DNA from: Adineta ricciae
Taxonomy: Eukaryota > Rotifera > Eurotatoria > Adinetida > Adinetidae
Direction of reading: 5' to 3'
Length of the DNA stretch: 64,000 nucleotides
NCBI GenBank assembly: GCA_905250025.1
Contig: CAJNOJ010000018.1
Coordinates: 620,001 to 684,000 of the forward strand
Position 1 is the first letter of the stretch, and the number at the start of each line of letters is the position of its first letter. Made by a program: the position numbers and the translations under genes. Positions 10,389-22,987 of the stretch are shown in pieces. The notes below the pieces were generated by a model. The model saw nothing but the letters and a program-made list of their open reading frames with translations. It had not been told where the DNA came from and ran no database searches.

Positions 10389-13300
10389 TTAACTCTCGAG
10401 TAGTTTTCTTTTGATTTCATCGAAGTCAGACTGAAGAGACATCGTTAACTTCCTTAATTCATGATGAACACGCGCATTCGCTTTTTCGAAAACATCACGG
10501 AGTTCATCGGTTTTACGCATCAAACGAGTATGATCATTTTCTTGTAGCAGCGGTTCACCAGCTCGATCGATATGATGTCGATAGTATCCAACTTCACAAG
10601 TGACGAACTCTCGTGTTGCATGATGTTTGTGGCTTCGTGCTGACTGAATAGTACTTTGCAGTTGATTGTTACTATTTCGATATGGTAAAACAATCGTTGA
10701 TTGAGGAAGATCGACACGTGGTGTACGTAGTTCTAATTTCCAGAGATAGTATTTCTTGATTCCATGAATTTGTGTGACATGATTTTGAAATCGTGGAAAG
10801 AACGAACGTTTGGATAATGCTAGAACCAATCGAGAGCACGTCTCGCAGAGTAAACCGAATTTTGCTTGTAGACCAAGACAGGTTTCGATTCGTGCACGTA
10901 GATGTTCACGTTTTGCATTCAAACGAAAGCGTTTTACATCTGAAACTGCTAAACCGACCTAAGAGAAAATACATAAATCAAACAATGATAACATTTGAGC
11001 GAGAAGAGACCACTCATACCATGATATTCATAATAACGATATTCATTGTAAATACAAATGTTGAATAGAGTACCATGGCTGCTTCACTACCTTGCAAAAC
11101 TTTTCCATGTGGAAAAAATAAATCGTCAAAATCATATTCGCCTGTTAACATGGCTAATGTCTTCGGTATCGAATAAAACACCGAGGTAAACTGAGGCTTC
11201 TTGTGTACGAATAACATATGAAATGCAATGATGTATCCAATCCAAATAAAGACATAAATGAGACAAAACTTTAAAAATGTCAAAAATACACTGACAAATA
11301 ATAAACCATATTTGCCTATTTTTAATGCATTCATGAAAACAAGTAATAGCAATGTCCATACACTAGCCATGCCGAGCGCACCGGCTTCCCATTGCCATTT
11401 ACAACGGAGGCCTGTACGTTGTGAACAATAGTTGAGATCCATTGCAAATAGAATTGCACAGATGTAGGTATGTAATTCTAGGACATTGACGAAAAATCCA
11501 CGAAAATATTTCTCGCGTTGGGTTATCAATTGAACGAATTCTTTCAGTAGTGCAATACCAGAGCAAAGCAATAGAAGGGCACGGAGAAATCCTAAAAAAC
11601 ACAGATATACTTTCCGACAAAATTTTAAGTGAAACGAAGAAAACTTACGAAGAAGAATATTGCCTGGTAGCGGATCGAATGGATCGGTGGTTAACTTATC
11701 ACATAATTCTTTACAAGTGACATTCAATGAATCATAATACGAACGTGGTGGTGTCGGCGAACCTAACGCAACACCTGTATATAGAATGACGAAGAATATT
11801 TGTGCACATAGGATTAATAAATATAGAAAATTTCCAAATAATTGAAATTTTAAATCAACACATATTTTCACTACGTCATGATCATAAACTGGTGCGTGAT
11901 TCGCTTCGGCTATTAGAGATAATGGATGTTGTTTCAGCCAGTTCGATGTTGAAAATCGTTTCGAACGACCAAAGATACAACGATTGTGAGATGGACGTGC
12001 TCGTAAACAATCGTCAACAACGGATAGATCGATACCATCTTCGCCAACAAATTGTTCGAGTAACAATGGAACTAATGGCAGCATTTCCGTCTAAGGGAAA
12101 GAATTTATTTCACTTGTCTTTCTCCAGTTACTAATGAGACTTACCATGGTTAACATACGTTGTACAGGTGTTTGGTCATAGTTTGAGCCGGAATAAGCAA
12201 CATTGTAATGTTTTAAGAAGTTCTTATACGCTCGATAAAGTTCTCGTTCGTCTCCAGGAATCCGCACACTAATGAATGTTCGAACAAAATCGGGCTTTTT
12301 CAATGCTATTGAATATTCGAGGACATTGTAAGCACGGCCGTTGACATCAATTTGTATTTGAATAATTGCCGCGAAACGTCGTGTGTCCGAAACAAAAAAT
12401 GATGCGATATCTAATTGATCTTTGTCAATTGTTGTTTTTAATGAGTCTGCATTGATAAAATCAGTGACATCAACATTTCGATGTAACCATTTACTGCTTA
12501 AGATATATTTAATACATTTTAATGATCCTTTTTCAACCGCGATGACAAATGGAGTTTTTCCATTGGAATTTTTTTCAATTAATCGTTGAAGAGCCTAACA
12601 GTTTGTTTAGAACGACAATTAGAAAGTCAGGTATTTTGATTTCAGCACAACTTACCGTGCCTCTGGCAGCACTGGAACTCAATCGTTTCAATAATGATAT
12701 CGCACGACTTAACACAATATCATTTTGTTGTTCTGTCGCATAATGAAAAACACTTGAACCAATATTATCTTTACACGTTAATGATAATGGATCTTGCTCC
12801 ATCAGCAACGTCGCTGTTGATGTTGCTCCGGCTTCAATAGCACAAAGTAGTGGAATTTGGCCACGTGTGTTTAATAAAACGCTAGCATGCGATGTCTCAG
12901 TAATTAACATTCGCATAATTTCCTCGTGACCCAATCGAGCAGCTAAGTGGAGCAATGTTTGCCCTTGAGATTCGCCTGTATCAAAACTTCCTTCATGTTT
13001 CGATGTAATAGGTGCATGATCAACTGTATTAGACGCTGACTGTCCACCGGGTACGTCAATAATCGGAGCGGTGACGATAGCCGATACAGTTGGATGTTGA
13101 TTTTGTACAATACCTTCTTGAATACGAGCTAGTCGTTCTTGAAATTGCTTCTGTTGACGATTGCGAACAAAGGCTGAACGACGTTCAAAAGGTCGATCAT
13201 CTTCATCCCACTCGAGTAAACTGTCAATAACTGGCTGCGGTGGACTAATACGAACTGATGGTATCGGTTTGCCAACTGATAGTTTATTGTCACTAGACGC

Positions 13301-13858
13301 TGATGCTTGTTCAATTAGAGGAGTATCTGGTACTGATTGAGAGATTTTATCACTTCGAGCAATCGAATCACTATTGGAGGATGTTAACGGCTTATGGGCA
13401 CGAGATTGTTTCGGCGGAATGATAAAGATTTGAGTGGGCATGAGAACCTAGTTGATAAACAGACAACAGTTCATTATAATCGAAAACCAATCGATTATTG
13501 TCGATGTATTAAGTTACTCATGAATGTCGAACTATATCGTCCAAGAATGTTTATTTTGTAACATGATCATTCAATAATTTTTCTAGTATTTCACTATCAA
13601 TATCATACAGTTAACAGCTACGCTGATGTTTGTTTCCTCCCTATTCACTCTGATCATGTGTTTATCTTTAAGAAAATATATGTCATCGCGTTAAATCAAG
13701 CACATAGACAACATAAAGAACAACATCTGGACAATTTTTTCTTAATTAATTCTATCTGTTTACGACTAACTATGTGAACTTATCGGAGATATGTTGAAGA
13801 GAAAGAGACGAGCATTACTTACACCGCGTGCCACTGTATATTTCTGATGCTTGCTCAT
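10389..13858 (-). CDS. TRP cation channel with N-terminal ankyrin repeats (TRPA-like)
   Basis: Six exons (13823-13858, 12656-13447, 12145-12594, 11649-12090, 11020-11591, 10389-10958) sum to 953 residues. A polar N-terminus is followed by about four ankyrin-type repeats near residues 170-330 (GQTLLHLAARLGHEEIM, GQIPLLCAIEAGA, GKTPFVIAVEKGS). Six transmembrane helices start near residue 510. The pore-side segment reads SIPKTLAMLTGEYDF, and TM6 ends NIVIMNIMVGLAVSDV, both typical of TRPA and related channels. The C-terminus is basic and probably coiled (residues 765-953). It has far fewer ankyrin repeats than vertebrate TRPA1. The tiny first exon (12 residues) is joined by a 375-bp intron and is less certain; an alternative start is 13441. 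Expected role: sensory, calcium-permeable channel in the plasma membrane. Confidence 0.83.
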
Positions 13859-14920
13859 AATGAAGTGTTTCTATGCAAACTTTTTATAGAATATAAATCA
13901 TCAATGTAAGGAGAAACAAGATTCATTAGCATGCAACATACAAATAATGATTGTCTTAGAAAAAATCGCGGATAAGAAGAAGAGTGCATTGAATAATCGT
14001 CTAAACACACGTTACACTCAATAACTGATTGCTTCCTTTGCTTTTTTTTGTATTTTTCTTTGCGCTTTTTTATTTCAATGGAAAGAGCACGAAGAAAAAG
14101 AAAAAAAAAAGAAACGAATGGCATTACGTATACGTACTCACAAGAAAGAACAAGCAGAAAGAAAATAGAAGATTTTTTTTCCTTCTCTTTCGACTCGACT
14201 TTTTTTCTCTGCCTTATCCAACTGTCCCTTTTGTAGGCTTTCTCATTAAGACAAGTAACTCGAATACATCGACATATACGTCCGTGCGCTGTTCGTTGAT
14301 TTAACTCAACCTAATCTTCTCTTTACATTGATAAGAACTGTAGTTAAACTTATTTTGCTTATATATCTATCTTCATGTTGAAGAAAAAGGTCTTTTTCGA
14401 ATGAAGAGAGTGGTAAGATTCAACCGACATGTCTTTTTCTCTGGTATTTATCACGGTATTGAATGTTCCATGCACAAATTCCTTCTGCTTACATATTCAC
14501 AAGATAGTAACCAGAGAAAAATATTTAGCGAACGTAGTTTTAATTGAATGAATCCATTTGGGATTCAGTTTTATTCCATTTATCGAGAAATGTATGTACA
14601 GCTGAGTTAAGCTATCGAAGAGAATAATTGTCGATAGAATATGTTTATTATTCTGTTTTCGTATCCGTCGGGAAACAACAATAACAAGAAGGAGAGAAAG
14701 ATCGTTCTTAGTTCTCGATATTCAGTTCGTTTTGTTTTCCAAACTATTTAAAATCATTCTGAAGAACAAAGAATATCTCTGCATGTGTATGTGGAGAAAA
14801 TCAAATAAGACAGTGAAGAAAAACCGAAAACATCAATAGAGAAAATTTTATATAGCTGCCATTGGATCCGAAGTTTGAGTTTGGCGTCGTTCGATCGAAG
14901 TTGATGAGCGTTATACTTTA
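13859..14920. other. Intergenic, no gene recognised
   Basis: AT-rich, with A/T runs around 14040-14200. Should contain the TRP channel promoter and the 3' flank of the next minus-strand gene. No coding signal beyond short low-complexity frames. Confidence 0.5.
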
Positions 14921-17900
14921 CTAGGTCGTTTTGTCGTCAATCATCGGTATTTCTTCTCGCTCATTCGATGAATTCATATCTACAGTTATTGTTTGTGTTG
15001 CTCGTCTTGGCCAAAGCATTGCTTGAATATGTCGTAGAGGTGTTCGATATTGTCGACCTTGAACAGCACCGATGGTTTGACGACGTCGTAGTGCGTTGGT
15101 TTTTCTTGATGATTGATTTAAAATGGGTGTGCTTGGACGGATAGAATCAAATGGCACTGAATTTTCACGTTCATCATCATTCCATTCGTCATCATCAACA
15201 TCGGGCTGCATAGGAGAGAGATATACATATATAGATATAGAAATATTTACAAAATGTTTGATTAGTTAGTCAGCAGAAAGCAGATTGTCATATGATAGTT
15301 AATAATTAGAATCAAACGTAAAGATTAAAATTAAACATGCACACATGCAGCGAATAGCCCATTGATCAGTGATTAACGATAACCAACACCGGTTGACGTT
15401 TTTCTGTTTCGATGAATAAGAACAGCGACTTACATTTATATGTATTTACAACTTCATTTCTTTCTATAAAATCGAGAGAATTGTTTACTATTTTCGAAAT
15501 GATTCATCTAGTCCGTTGTTTATCTTATAGAATCTTTGATTATTGCGTGAAGAAGGAAAAGCGACGGAGTAATGTCGAAGAAAGTTCTTGTTATTCAACA
15601 TTCATCAGGCGTTCGTCCTGCCTATGTTACAGAATTCTTCGCGCAACATCAAATACCATTCCAAATCCTACATATCTACGATCCTGAATGTGAACTCGAC
15701 CTTCCTGATTGTCAAACAACGGATTATCTAGCTATTGTCAGTCTCGGAGGTCCACAAGGTACTTATGAAGATGACGAATATCCATATTTAAAATGGGAAA
15801 AGTCGTTTCTTGCTGCTCAACTTGCTCTCGAAACACCTATACTTGGCCTATGTCTCGGCGCACAACTCCTTGCTGATGTCATTGGTGGACGTGGCCATTT
15901 AGGAAAATATGGTTACGAAGTTGGATATGTTCAGTACACCCTCACCCGCGAAGGTAAACAAGATCCAATTTTTTCTAAACTGTTCGAAGAACAAGAAAAT
16001 CAACCGTTCCTAATTATGCATCATCAAGATTCGTTTGATTTACCACCGGATGCCTCTCTTTTATCTTACACATCAAATAACTACACAGCCGCATTTCGAT
16101 TCGGTTCTGCGTATGCAGTGCAGTTCCACCCCGAAGCATCTTTTACTGAATTTAACGAATGGGTACAACGAAAACTATCCAAGCAACCAGCCGCATATAA
16201 AAACCTCGATATCGATGAAATCTTACGTCAAGCGCAAGAAAACGAGCCAAAAGCGAAAGAATCTAGAAGATTATTCTTTGAAACATGGTGGAACTTGATT
16301 GCCAAAGTCTAAGCTTTTCTCTGCATAATAAAACGATTATTGATCGAAGAGATTTGCTGTTTTTCTAATAACTTATTTTCAATAAACATTCATCACCCTA
16401 AGTGGATCTATCTCACGCTGACAGTTCTATTAAGTACATTTACAATTACACGCGTATCTCCATTTTTTTTGCACATTGACTGTCATATTAGCATAACGAA
16501 TAAGCACGCAGATTGTCGTATCAATACATCGAGAAATGCGCTTATTTTCTAAACTTCGAATGTCATCATTATAGTTGATGTACAAAAACACATGCTTGCA
16601 AAGACCATTGCTAAAGATGGTAAATATCATTTGAAGTCATTAAAGCGAACCGTTGCGTTCGTCGGCTGTATTTTTATTCAATTATGAGTGCTATTTTTGG
16701 TTGACTAGATGATAATTGTGAGAATATCACAAGACAAACATTGCTGATAATAGAAAAATGACTAGTGCATGTATGTATAGAAGTCAAAACAAAGGGGCAT
16801 GAGCAAACAAATCAATGGAGAGCATACAGCGAATCAAACGAGGTGCCAATCAATAAAAGACATCTAATCAATATGTGATATGACTTACTAAACTGATTGC
16901 ATCGGTGGGCATTGCTAATTCATCGAGTCCAGTTGTCGCAGTCGCCAGCGAAGTGACACGTTTACTTGTGCTTTGTTGAGCGTTCGAAGCAGATGGATTG
17001 TGTCGATCATTCCTTCCCCATCTTAATCGATTCACATTTTTGAAAATATTCTTTGATTTTTTCGATAAACTTCCCGTTGTTGTTCCGCCTACAGCTAAAC
17101 TGCTACCCGATAATCCAGCATTCTGATGTCCACTAGTTAATCCAGTTGTCGAATGACTTATTGCATCTTCCATCTGTTGCTGATCGAAACTATTCATTCG
17201 CCGAGCAGATGCCGGTCGATGTTTGTTGGTGTCACTTAAAGTTCGTGGTAATTTTCTCTTCGCTTTCAAAATAATATTCTTTCGTGCTTTGATGCATCGA
17301 ATATACTCTTCACCAGTAGCGTGAAGAATTGGTATACTACCAATCGATGCAATATTCGTATTCGTATCCCCATAGCAGGCTAATTGACTAAAATCTGTTT
17401 GCTCGGTATTCCCACTCTGTAATTGTGAAACAGGATCGATAATCACGTGAATGATTTCTCTCCAAGCTATATGAGGTTGCCAATCGGGATTTGTGGAATT
17501 CTGATAGGTTTTGTACATAGTTGTTTTCATGTTGGTCATTAATTGATCAAAAACATTCGCTAAATTTCGAACCACACAGTACGTCAGAATATTATGTCGA
17601 ATATCACTGGGCTTTGTTCGACAGGAATCATAGTAAATCAAAGCGTGGTTTTTAATCAGATAATCCAATTCGATCTTGGCATTACGACGTACACAGCAAG
17701 CAAATGCGTGAACGAATATACGTTGTATAGTTGCAGAATTTTCTTCCATGAATGGATCACCGTCAACTTGATAATATCGACTTAAAGTTGTGCATAGTGC
17801 TAAGAATGTTGAACAGTTGTTTTTGATTTGTAAAACTCCATCTGAAACAAAACAAATATTTAATTTCATTTTCTGACAGACTTTTGTTTTCGTTTGACTT

Positions 17901-20252
17901 ACCGAAACAATGTTCCAAATGTCTTTCTGCTATCGTGCCCCAACAGTGCAAATTCCGTCGTTTAAAAAATGAATCGAAGATCGTATCCATCATCATAGTC
18001 GAATCCGTCATACACGAAAGATAAAACGGAGTTTGATAGACATTAGCTAGTGCATCCGATAATGGATCACCGAATGTTTCAAAAAAGTAATAATCAACTT
18101 GCATATACAGGGATTGGCCAGTTTCTGAACTTAAGCGGTATTTAACAATAACTTCCCATGTCACGTCACTACGTTTACGTGAAGATATCACATCACCATC
18201 TGGATATAAGATCGTTGGGCGACAACCGAGTGCATTTTCTAATTCAATGAAATGTTCTTCGATATTTTCACGTAGAAGGTGAAAATCCCAACGTGGGTAT
18301 TGAAGGAAAATATCTCGAAGAACGAGAACAGTTAAAAAGCAACGAACACTGATAGGTGTTTCTGTGGCATGACCATCATCGGATGCCACTGACTCATCAT
18401 TTTTCGATGTGTTCAATGTAACAGATGAGCCCGACATGGCGCCCGAAACCGGTTTAACATCTTGATGTACAATAAAACCATCGAATTGATAGAATATAAA
18501 TGCAGATGGTCCCTCGGTTTCAGTATCACGATAGACTAGAACATGTTGAAATGATGCATAGTCTCTCTTGTGCATATAATCAAGTACACGATTGAGTATG
18601 CATTCATGATTGAGACCATCGAATTCCACAAGATGTGAATCAAGTAGAATTTTCACAACTTCCTCATAATCAGCTTTCTCGCCGAACGTTGCTATACATG
18701 CCAGAGTTAATGGTGAGGGAATTAGCATTTGTTTTGTATCAGTACCATGAATAATCTTTTCAATAAATTCTTCACGTTGAATCAATGGCAATGAACTTAA
18801 TTCGAGTTCATCAGCATCAGGAATGTCATTATCATTGGTACTATTATTCGCCGTGCCAATACTTTGATGATCGTCTGTTGCATTATTTGTCGCTAATGAT
18901 GGTTGATCTCGTGCTGTTTGAGAATCCATGCGCGAACGAAATTTTTGTTGCAAATATTGTTGTCTTAACATTATATTATGACTGTCGAGTAAAACCGATG
19001 GTTCTAACGATGGTAATGAATGTTTCCGTTGTTTAGCTGGATGTGTATCACGCTCTACACCACATGCTTTGAGTATATATTTATTGGGATTGTTTTCGAA
19101 TTCTCGACGTTGAAATGTAGGTATCAGCAAAGACAAAGTATCGAACTGATTCGATTGTGCTAGAGCTGTCAATGTATCACATATTATTTTAACCTACAGA
19201 GAAAAAATCGAATCGATTTTTTTCAAAGAGAATCTGAATTTACTGTTTCTTTATCACCAACGTAAGTTGCATAATGCAATGGTAACCATCCACGTTCAGT
19301 AGCAGAGTTCATCGATGCATCCAACCAATTGCCTGAACCATTGTAGATTTTATCTAATAAGCTGACTTTTTTATGTGCAATTGCGAAATGTATCAAATCA
19401 CAATAATCATATCGCAAAAATTTCATAAACGACGCTTGTAAGGCATTAAAAATTTTTTCGTTTTCATTAATAATCGGCTTATCCATTTGTTCCATATACA
19501 AATACGTGTGTAAACAAGTGTATGCTTTAAACAATCCATGAATTGGAGAATGGAGATATTGCTGTTCTAATTGAACTGGATCTTCGATCGCTGTGGAAAT
19601 ATTTGGTGTTGAATCAATCAAATGTTCAAGTGCGGAAAGAATATGACGACGAGAATCGTCGTTTTCTATCGTGAGATGTTTAGCAGTGAGGAGCTTTTTC
19701 TTGATACGATGATACCAACGCCATAGTGGATATCGATCTCGCGTGTAACCATGAGCATCGTATAGTAAAAACAAAAGAAAATGAAAATTATTGAAATGGT
19801 CAGGTTTTCTTATGGCACCAGTTTGAATTTCTTGAAGAATTTCAAGTAGAGTATTGTAATTGAGTTCTTCTAATGGCAATTCTTGGATACCAATTGTTGT
19901 CATTGGATTGGACATACGATCTAGATTAGATGATTGAATAATTTATGATCACTGCAAATGATTTTATGAAAGAAAACAGGTTTAATTGACTATATTGATG
20001 TTCTTTTTCTTGAGAAAGAGAAAAAGTGATATTAAACAGATTTTTATCATCGATCATAATGATCCATAATGTCATTTTCAGCACATTAGTGTCGATGTCA
20101 TCGATTACTATGACAATCGAAAGGTTCGGTAGAAACTGAACTCAATCGCGATGATTTTCTCTATTTCAAATGCCAAATAAACAAAACTTACATGGTGATA
20201 AATAATCTTTACTAATATCTTCAGCAGATGCATGTAAACGTAACGTATTCAT
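14921..20252 (-). CDS. Large unrecognised protein with at least one ankyrin-like repeat
   Basis: Five exons (20192-20252, 19244-19920, 17903-19193, 16889-17841, 14921-15205) join in frame to about 1088 residues. The start MNTLRLHASAEDIS precedes a 271-bp intron; the others are 50, 61 and 1683 bp. Near residues 230-245 GWLPLHYATYVGD looks like an ankyrin repeat. The middle of the protein is folded-looking but unrecognised (for example ILYPDGDVISSRKRSD, DSFFKRRNLHCWGT). The C-terminal part is Ser/Thr/Gly-rich with basic patches (KSKNIFKNVNRLRWGRN), then an acidic end. I see no transmembrane helix. The last join (AISL to PDVDDDEW) rests on a good GTAAGT donor at 16888 and a TATGCAG acceptor at 15206. 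If it is wrong, the gene ends at 16868 and 14921-15211 is separate. Function unknown. Confidence 0.62.
15572..16312 (+). CDS. Class I glutamine amidotransferase-like protein, intronless
   Basis: One uninterrupted frame of 246 residues starts at ATG 15572. It has the class I GATase fold motifs: SLGGPQGTYEDDE, the nucleophile elbow GLCLGAQLLADVIGG with the catalytic cysteine, and QFHPEAS with the histidine-glutamate pair near residue 189. The triad is complete. It resembles stand-alone GATase1 proteins related to the GMP synthase amidotransferase domain, which release ammonia from glutamine or act on gamma-glutamyl bonds. The partner or substrate is not evident. It has no introns, unlike nearly every neighbour, and lies on the opposite strand inside a predicted 1.7-kb intron of the gene at 14921-20252. 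Horizontal origin is an inference; family identity is strong. A polyadenylation signal follows at 16327. Confidence 0.88.
   Translation: MSKKVLVIQHSSGVRPAYVTEFFAQHQIPFQILHIYDPECELDLPDCQTTDYLAIVSLGGPQGTYEDDEYPYLKWEKSFLAAQLALETPILGLCLGAQLLADVIGGRGHLGKYGYEVGYVQYTLTREGKQDPIFSKLFEEQENQPFLIMHHQDSFDLPPDASLLSYTSNNYTAAFRFGSAYAVQFHPEASFTEFNEWVQRKLSKQPAAYKNLDIDEILRQAQENEPKAKESRRLFFETWWNLIAKV
16327..16332 (+). terminator. AATAAA polyadenylation signal
   Basis: The hexamer begins 15 bases after the stop of the amidotransferase-like gene, a very short 3' UTR. It is still inside the intron of the opposite-strand gene. Confidence 0.5.
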
Positions 20253-21548
20253 TGTTTTCTTCGTTGAAGATGCAGTGATAGAATCCAAGTCTTGTCAATT
20301 ACAACGTCTTATACTTGTCACACAACGTTGTTACCGTAAATCTTAAGAACATGAGACAAGCTCTACTGGATCGACCTCAACACAACACTATTGCTACTAA
20401 GACGCGTCATCATCTTCTTTTCTTTTTTTTTCTCTTTCTACATTTTGTATGCTGCGCTTTTTTTTTCTTTCTTTCTTTCTTTCTCTTTCGCTTTCTGTTC
20501 TTCTTTTCACATTCATTCGTCTCGTTTTTTTTCTCTCCTCGTTGCCTATTATATAGACTTATTGAGAAGTTTCATCTGATGTGTGCAACTTTGTTCTTCT
20601 CTTCTTCTTTTCCTTTCTTTTTTACTATTCACCAAGCATATATTATTTGCTCTAACGTGTACTGCATGATTCTCGAAGTGATTATACAAACTGGTTCGAA
20701 TTGAAAGTTTTCTGTCTTCTCCAAAAGAAAAACACCACGCCGAGAAAAAGGTCACTGATTTCTACCATGTTTTTTCGCATTTCTATCAATCAGACAAGAG
20801 AAAAAATTTATTGACAGCTACTAATAGCAAATATCGAGAGAGAAAAGATAGATTGATAACGTGCCAGATATTTTCATTACTTACAGCAGATAATGTCGAA
20901 AGATTCTTATCAGCGAGGTACGTGACTGACGAATTCTTTTCCCTTCTCACCGCTGATTATCTCGACGAAATATTTCTTAATAAGATATGCGCTCGTTAAC
21001 AAGAAATATACATACATTCAAATTCATGTACCTTCCGATGAGACACTATTTCGTCGTATTTGTATCAAAACATCGATGCACCTTTGCTTTTCTAATGATG
21101 ATTTTCACACGTAACGAAAAACAAATATTCCTAAATGCACCTTTGTCAGTGCAATCATGTGATATTGTCTATCTAACTTATATGCATCCATCCGTGCAAA
21201 TCAAAAAGGGGAAATATATCTGATCAGAAAATCAAGATCGATCGAAACATTATTCATGAATTACGGATGGATCACAACGGGCGTTTTCTTTTTGTATTGA
21301 CATAGAAAAATACCGAAAATATACACTTACGTCTGTCATGAAGCGATGTGTATTCGACAAGAATCATTACAAAAATGAATGGCTTTTTCTTCCTCGACAA
21401 AATTGATCAGCGAATCAGAAAAAGAATAGATGATACTTTCGTATGCAAAACTATCTAATCAATTTGACTTCCTCGAGAAAGTTTATTAACATGCTGAACG
21501 CATTCTTTCGGATTTCCTTGTATTTTCAACACAAAGAAAAACACTTTC
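20253..21548. other. Intergenic, no gene recognised; pyrimidine-rich low-complexity tract
   Basis: Contains a T/C-rich stretch at 20410-20640 with a TTTC microsatellite near 20465-20490. The open frames across it are low-complexity artefacts. No gene supported. Confidence 0.5.
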
Positions 21549-22411
21549 TCACTGGTTAAACTTAACAACGATTTTGCTAAAGCCATCTTTGCCTTGTTTA
21601 GGTATTTCAAGTGCCTTTTGCATATCTCCGAGTGTGATCGTTTGGTTTATATACGGCTTAAATTCACCTTCTTCAATCTATTGGGCACCTTGTTCTAGAG
21701 AATTTCGAGAAAATCTACACAATTCTACTCGATTAGATTCTAACCAATAATGTGAAATGTCTGCATGAGTAATTTTATTTTACGTTGAGTAGCTTCTTTC
21801 GCTTCTCTACTTCCTTTCTCTGCAAAATCACCAAGTATTATCTATGTACCATCTTGTCTTACTGTGACAAGAGATTTTGCAAAACTTGATTCAACGTATA
21901 TCGAATCGTAAGCAATATCAACACCTTGATTTTCGCTAAGTTCGAGGACACGAACAACAACATCTTCTTTCGCATAGTTTATAACATCGATATGATCTTG
22001 TATTATTCTTTTAAAATTCGAATATCATCGTCTTTTGATGCCAAGGTAATTACTTGTTGAGCATCGCAAATTTGAACGATTTCGATGGAAAAATATCCAA
22101 CTCCGCCAGACCCGGCGGGAATAAAGATCGATGTTTACTTGACATAATCTATCCTAGGAAAAGAAAACATTTTCCATTGAGAATAACAAGACTGAGTTAC
22201 CATTGGAGACAGAAATACTATATCAAGTGTACATGCGTCTTCATGACTGACTTTTGCCGGCTTTTTCATTAATACATCAGCGTAATTTTCAAGTAGGCTT
22301 GATGTTAGCTAATTTAGATGGTTGAATGACGGGTGCTGATTTTGTCCATTCGAATCAATCATCATTACTGACGCGAATGTATCGTAGTGCTTTCTGAGTC
22401 ATCGGAATCAT
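21549..22411 (-). pseudogene. Medium-chain NADPH:quinone oxidoreductase / zinc-type alcohol dehydrogenase-like pseudogene
   Basis: Minus-strand fragments follow the order of an MDR-family quinone oxidoreductase. The N-terminus is MIPMTQKALRYIRV then APVIQPSKLANIKP. The nucleotide-binding loop is IFIPAGSGGVGYF, where the family has AGSGGVG. Next come VITLASKDDDIRILKE, INYAKEDVVVRVLELSENQ and IAYDSIYVESSF. The C-terminus is EEGEFKPYINQTITLGD and KIVVKFN. In-frame stops replace residues after RILKE, after RQDGT and after QGAQ, and the frame shifts in several places, including 22140-22300 where a segment looks lost. The live family reduces quinones or enals with NADPH in the cytosol. It is dead in this assembly. 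Confidence 0.8.
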
Positions 22412-22987
22412 TTGTTAAGCAGATATTATATTCGTATCTTGAAAAAGAAAGAAACAAGATTCATGAGCATTGAAATCCAATCTTGTTCTCGTGTTCAAAT
22501 TGCATTCATATAAGTTATATTGGATTGATGCAATAGTATCACTTGTAGATCAATCTTCTTCTCCTTCGGTTCTAGACTTGCATATACATTTCATCATAAT
22601 CATTAGCACGGATACGTATATATGTCTGTATTTATCTTTTATCCTTAACAAAATACCCGTCAGTACAATCTACAACAAAAAAGTTTTCTTGAAAACAAAG
22701 AGTTGTCCGTTACATGAATTACAATGGAAATCGTTTCGGTAAAGATCCAGAGGTCACTAAGTGACGGGTGGTGCATCTAAAACCAACCTTTCGTTTTTTT
22801 CTTCCCATTTCAGCCATTGATATACTGTCAAATCGAAATGAATAACTAGGTCAAATCAAATTTCTTTTTACGCACTGTGATCATTATCATCTTTTGATCT
22901 CGACGCATTTAAAATCCTTTGTTTCAAAGGATATTTTGTACTTACAACTTTATTTTAAACTACATAGATAAGAACGGCTGAGAAGGA
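22412..22987. other. Intergenic between divergent pseudogene and PHYH
   Basis: AT-rich, should hold the PHYH promoter. No specific element recognised. Confidence 0.4.

Noticed and set aside
20315-20704. 129-codon plus-strand frame
   Set aside because: Almost entirely Phe/Ser/Leu from a T/C-rich tract with a TTTC microsatellite; an artefact of low complexity.
22470-22742. 90-codon plus-strand frame beside the quinone oxidoreductase pseudogene
   Set aside because: No motif, AT-driven composition and no splice partner.
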